From UBA1181 sp963648205 (GTDB lineage Bacteria > Bacteroidota > Bacteroidia > Bacteroidales > Paludibacteraceae), in assembly GCA_963648205.1 (NCBI GenBank), contig CAVJCT010000059.1, positions 6,242 to 70,241 of the forward strand: a stretch of 64,000 nt of DNA, read 5' to 3'. The notes under the pieces are model-generated. The model saw only the letters and a list, made by a program, of their open reading frames with translations. It made no database searches and was not told the origin of the DNA. Made by a program: the position numbers and the translations under genes. Shown in pieces: positions 62,601 through 64,000 of this stretch (positions within the stretch are counted from its first letter, which is position 1; each line of letters starts with the position of its first letter).

Positions 62601-63889
62601 AGGATGAATGACACATCTGGACACATATTTTTTGCTGCCACATAGTGCGCCATGGTCTCGATCATACCATAGTCGAGTGAGTAGGCCGCTTTGATCAAAT
62701 CCTCACCATAACCCGTAGAGCAACCTGCGGTGATGTGGAGGTCTAATTTCTCCTCCTCGCAGCGAGCCTTCAAACGCTCCAATCCACGGTGAACGGCTTC
62801 GATAGGGTTTCCGCCGTTGTGAGTATAGTATTTGAAAAGGATATCGCCCTGCTCGTTGATCAACACCACTTTGGTCGTGGTTGATCCAGAGTCGATACCC
62901 AAATAGGTCTTTCCTTTGCACTCAGCCAAGTTGACCACTGGGATGTGCATACGTTCTTTCTCGCCCTTCCAAGCCAAGAATTCCTCTTCATCTTTGAAGA
63001 TAGGAGGAAGAGAGACGTTCGTTCTGTTGCGGTTTGGATTTTGCGTTTGTGCCTGAGGTTCAGGCTCTTTGCTCAATCGCTCGGTCAACTCCTTGATGTC
63101 GATAGGTTGCATCTCGTTCTTGAAGAGGGCAGTACCCCAAGCCGGAATGATATTGGCATTGTCGAGCACCACGCAGTCCTGTTCCAAGTTGAGGTGGAAA
63201 TAGTCGGCGATGGCTTTACGAAGAGAGCCGATGAATGTGAGCGGACCACCACAGAAGAGCACTTTCGGACGAACCTCGCAACCGTGAGAGAGTGCGCTGG
63301 CGGTTTGCACAGCCACAGCCCTAAAGATAGATGCTGCGATATCCTCTTTTGAGACGTTACGAGCGATTAAGTTTTGAATATCCGTTTTCGAGAACACACC
63401 GCAACGAGAGGCGATAGGGTAGACATGAGAGGCATTTTGAGCCAACCCATCCAAGTCTGTCACCTCGACGCCCAAGCAGAGAGCCATCTGGTCGATGAAA
63501 GCGCCCGTACCGCCCGCGCAGTTACCGTTCATACGGAGGTCGGACACCTGGCCGTTGTTCAGATATACGATTTTAGCATCCTCGCCACCGATATCGATGA
63601 TAGTGGAGATTTCGGGATGCACCTTTTTAGTAAATTCAGATGCGGCGATCACCTCCTGTACGAAAGGGATGTTGTAACGTTCGGCGACACCCAATCCGAC
63701 GGAGCCGGTGATAGACAAAGTGAATTTTTCAGTTGTCAAGATGGAATTCAACTCCTCAAGAAAAGCGGCGATTGCCCCTTTGACGTTCGCTAAATGGCGT
63801 CTGTACGATGAGTAAACAACCTCTTGTTTGTCGTTCAGCACCACTATCTTGGCAGTTGTAGAACCAACATCGAGACCTATTTTAAACAT
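59651..63889 (-). CDS. 2-hydroxyacyl-CoA dehydratase activase-like fusion (two BadF/BcrA ATPase domains plus DUF2229)
   Basis: The 1412-residue protein begins with an ASKHA activase domain (IGLDVGSTTAKIV; IDIGGEDAK; cysteines 124 and 163 in NCAGGTGAF and SRCGVFSKTD). A second full activase follows at about 320-575 (LGIDSGSTTTKVV, DIGGQDMK, ACSSGCGSF, TRCTVF). The pairs of cysteines match those that hold the [4Fe-4S] cluster of HgdC-type activators. A cysteine-rich stretch (CKGCENNCQISKY) and a long DUF2229/dehydratase-like region fill the rest. Family knowledge: such proteins use ATP to drive low-potential electrons into a dehydratase or reductase. No partner subunits lie beside it, so the target is unknown. 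Confidence 0.88.
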   Translation of the reverse strand: MFKIGLDVGSTTAKIVVLNDKQEVVYSSYRRHLANVKGAIAAFLEELNSILTTEKFTLSITGSVGLGVAERYNIPFVQEVIAASEFTKKVHPEISTIIDIGGEDAKIVYLNNGQVSDLRMNGNCAGGTGAFIDQMALCLGVEVTDLDGLAQNASHVYPIASRCGVFSKTDIQNLIARNVSKEDIAASIFRAVAVQTASALSHGCEVRPKVLFCGGPLTFIGSLRKAIADYFHLNLEQDCVVLDNANIIPAWGTALFKNEMQPIDIKELTERLSKEPEPQAQTQNPNRNRTNVSLPPIFKDEEEFLAWKGEKERMHIPVVNLAECKGKTYLGIDSGSTTTKVVLINEQGDILFKYYTHNGGNPIEAVHRGLERLKARCEEEKLDLHITAGCSTGYGEDLIKAAYSLDYGMIETMAHYVAAKNMCPDVSFILDIGGQDMKAIYVENGALTHMEINEACSSGCGSFIETFANTLGCEISDFVYQACQSKDPCDLGTRCTVFMNSKVKQVLREGYAVSDIAAGLAYSVVKNCLFKVLKIKNYDDLGKNIVLQGGTMKNDSIVKAFENLTGKTVYCNNVPELMGAYGCALYAKRMCDQQKEATPLDTYLNSAEYDTKLLSCKGCENNCQISKYIFKNGGVYYSGNKCEKIFHNGQADAKPGIDMSNRKYHELFDRAEMPSQLTHPLMKMGIPRALNMYEEFPFWHTFFTECNIEVVLSSTSTYRNYEKGVHSVMSDNICFPAKLVHSHIYELQQKGVDRIFFPRVVYEKEEDKSVANSFNCPIIIGYPEVVNSAIESEIPIDSPVISFKDDELLLKQLYRYMETLGVPKKVIKNAHDKALKAYSEFGLNLRKINEEAFEKSQKEGRMTIVLAGRPYHTDPLVQHKISEMISQMGVDVVTEEITRKTNNGEQEAFIIKQWSFVNRILNSAQWVARQGRNVHFVETTSFGCGPDAFFVDEVRSLLNRYGKPLTLLKIDDINNVGSMKLRVRSLIESLKFDAKETTEVKDFVKPKRFEVGDNEKRTILAPFFTEYLSPLFPAAFKWAGYDLVSLPLSNAESNDIGLKYSNNEVCYPATLIVGDLIKALQSGKYDLDKVAVAVTQLGQCRATNYPPLIRKAIVDAGLSQVPVIGIGGTDNTEDQPGFKLNLIKAAPLIIYATMYGDWLSIFYHAIAVREKNKGEARKLRDLYLDKAKPLVEKGDTKGLLKLTGEAARAFNAVPIYEDRVYPKAGITGEIFLKFNPYAHRYVPDWLMEHGVEVIPSTVHNFFFRAFVNYKFNRENFVKRFKVPPLVMDMAYSLIRRVMKKLEKEASQFKFYKPEQDIKTISEYAKDIVSLSAQFGEGWLLPAEVIAFIKDGCNNVISMQPFGCIANHIVARGIEKKLKKEYPQLNMLSLDFDGGVSEANIANRLLLFTSNMR

Positions 63890-63985
63890 ACTTTAAAGTT
63901 ATTTTTCTTCTAAATCTTCTCTATTTATAATCTAACTCAATGCTTTTCTGTTTATTGTACGGAGTGTACTGAAAAAAGCCTTTGG

Positions 63986-63993
63986 CAAAGGTA
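63986..63993 (-). promoter_or_regulatory. -7 element (TACCTTTG) for the activase-like gene
   Basis: Exact TAnnTTTG match on the minus strand, 96 bases before the start at 63889. The leader between is AT-rich without an ORF. The -33 element would lie beyond the window. Confidence 0.55.
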
Positions 63994-64000
63994 CGAAAAA

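Overview
The window reads as chromosome of a Bacteroidota bacterium, most likely order Bacteroidales. Four things in the sequence support this. Many genes have a -7 element of the form TAnnTTTG a short distance upstream. Shine-Dalgarno sequences before start codons are scarce. Two very large surface proteins carry C-terminal domains of the type IX secretion system (T9SS) kind. The set of lipoproteins, TonB-receptor-like barrels, DUF3078 and DUF937-like proteins is typical of the phylum. Base composition is moderate, with clearly AT-richer accessory patches. I see no rRNA, tRNA, CRISPR array, insertion sequence or prophage. No gene-free stretch exceeds 300 bases.

Layout. 1-2.4 kb: the 3' end of a giant Ig/PKD-repeat adhesin. 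2.6-12 kb: housekeeping genes: cysE, birA, aroQ and xerD, then purN on the opposite strand, then the acpP-fabF-rnc-acyl-CoA synthetase run and prfB with a programmed +1 frameshift. 12-19.1 kb: a small lipoprotein and a 2049-residue repeat protein with two nested sets of tandem repeats. 19.2-26 kb: a tetR-tolC-MFP-RND efflux operon that ends in a small PII-like gene. 26-34 kb: a DUF4143-type ATPase and a polysaccharide locus of three family 2 glycosyltransferases facing wzy, epsG-like and wzx genes. 33.6-39.4 kb: djlA-like, beta-barrel and large TPR genes, read on the minus strand toward wzx. 39.5-46.3 kb: ftsY, rimO, an S66 peptidase, radA and a TPR protein. 46.3-51.1 kb: envelope proteins, an AraC regulator, a DUF937-like protein and a GH5 cellulase. 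51.1-58.5 kb: a Na/Pi symporter with PhoU domain, tsaC, uvrA and an M13 metallopeptidase. 58.6-59.5 kb: an AT-rich two-gene cassette that looks like a toxin-antitoxin pair. 59.6-63.9 kb: a 1412-residue 2-hydroxyacyl-CoA dehydratase activase-like protein.

How the genes fit together. The fatty-acid genes (acpP, fabF, acyl-CoA synthetase) are closely spaced with rnc between them. The efflux genes form a complete tripartite pump behind a promoter that carries a good inverted repeat, so self-repression by the TetR protein is likely. The polysaccharide genes supply transferases, polymerases and a flippase, and a sharp change in GC inside wzx marks the likely edge of the exchanged segment.

The items I find most worth a second look are the 58.6-59.6 kb cassette with two perfect 14-bp palindromes in front of it, the PII-like protein in the efflux operon, the composition break inside wzx, the architecture of the 2049-residue protein, and the orphan activase fusion. 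Many of the longest open frames start at a TTG that lies upstream of, or inside, a promoter or terminator. I moved those starts to the first sensible downstream ATG and say so in each entry.
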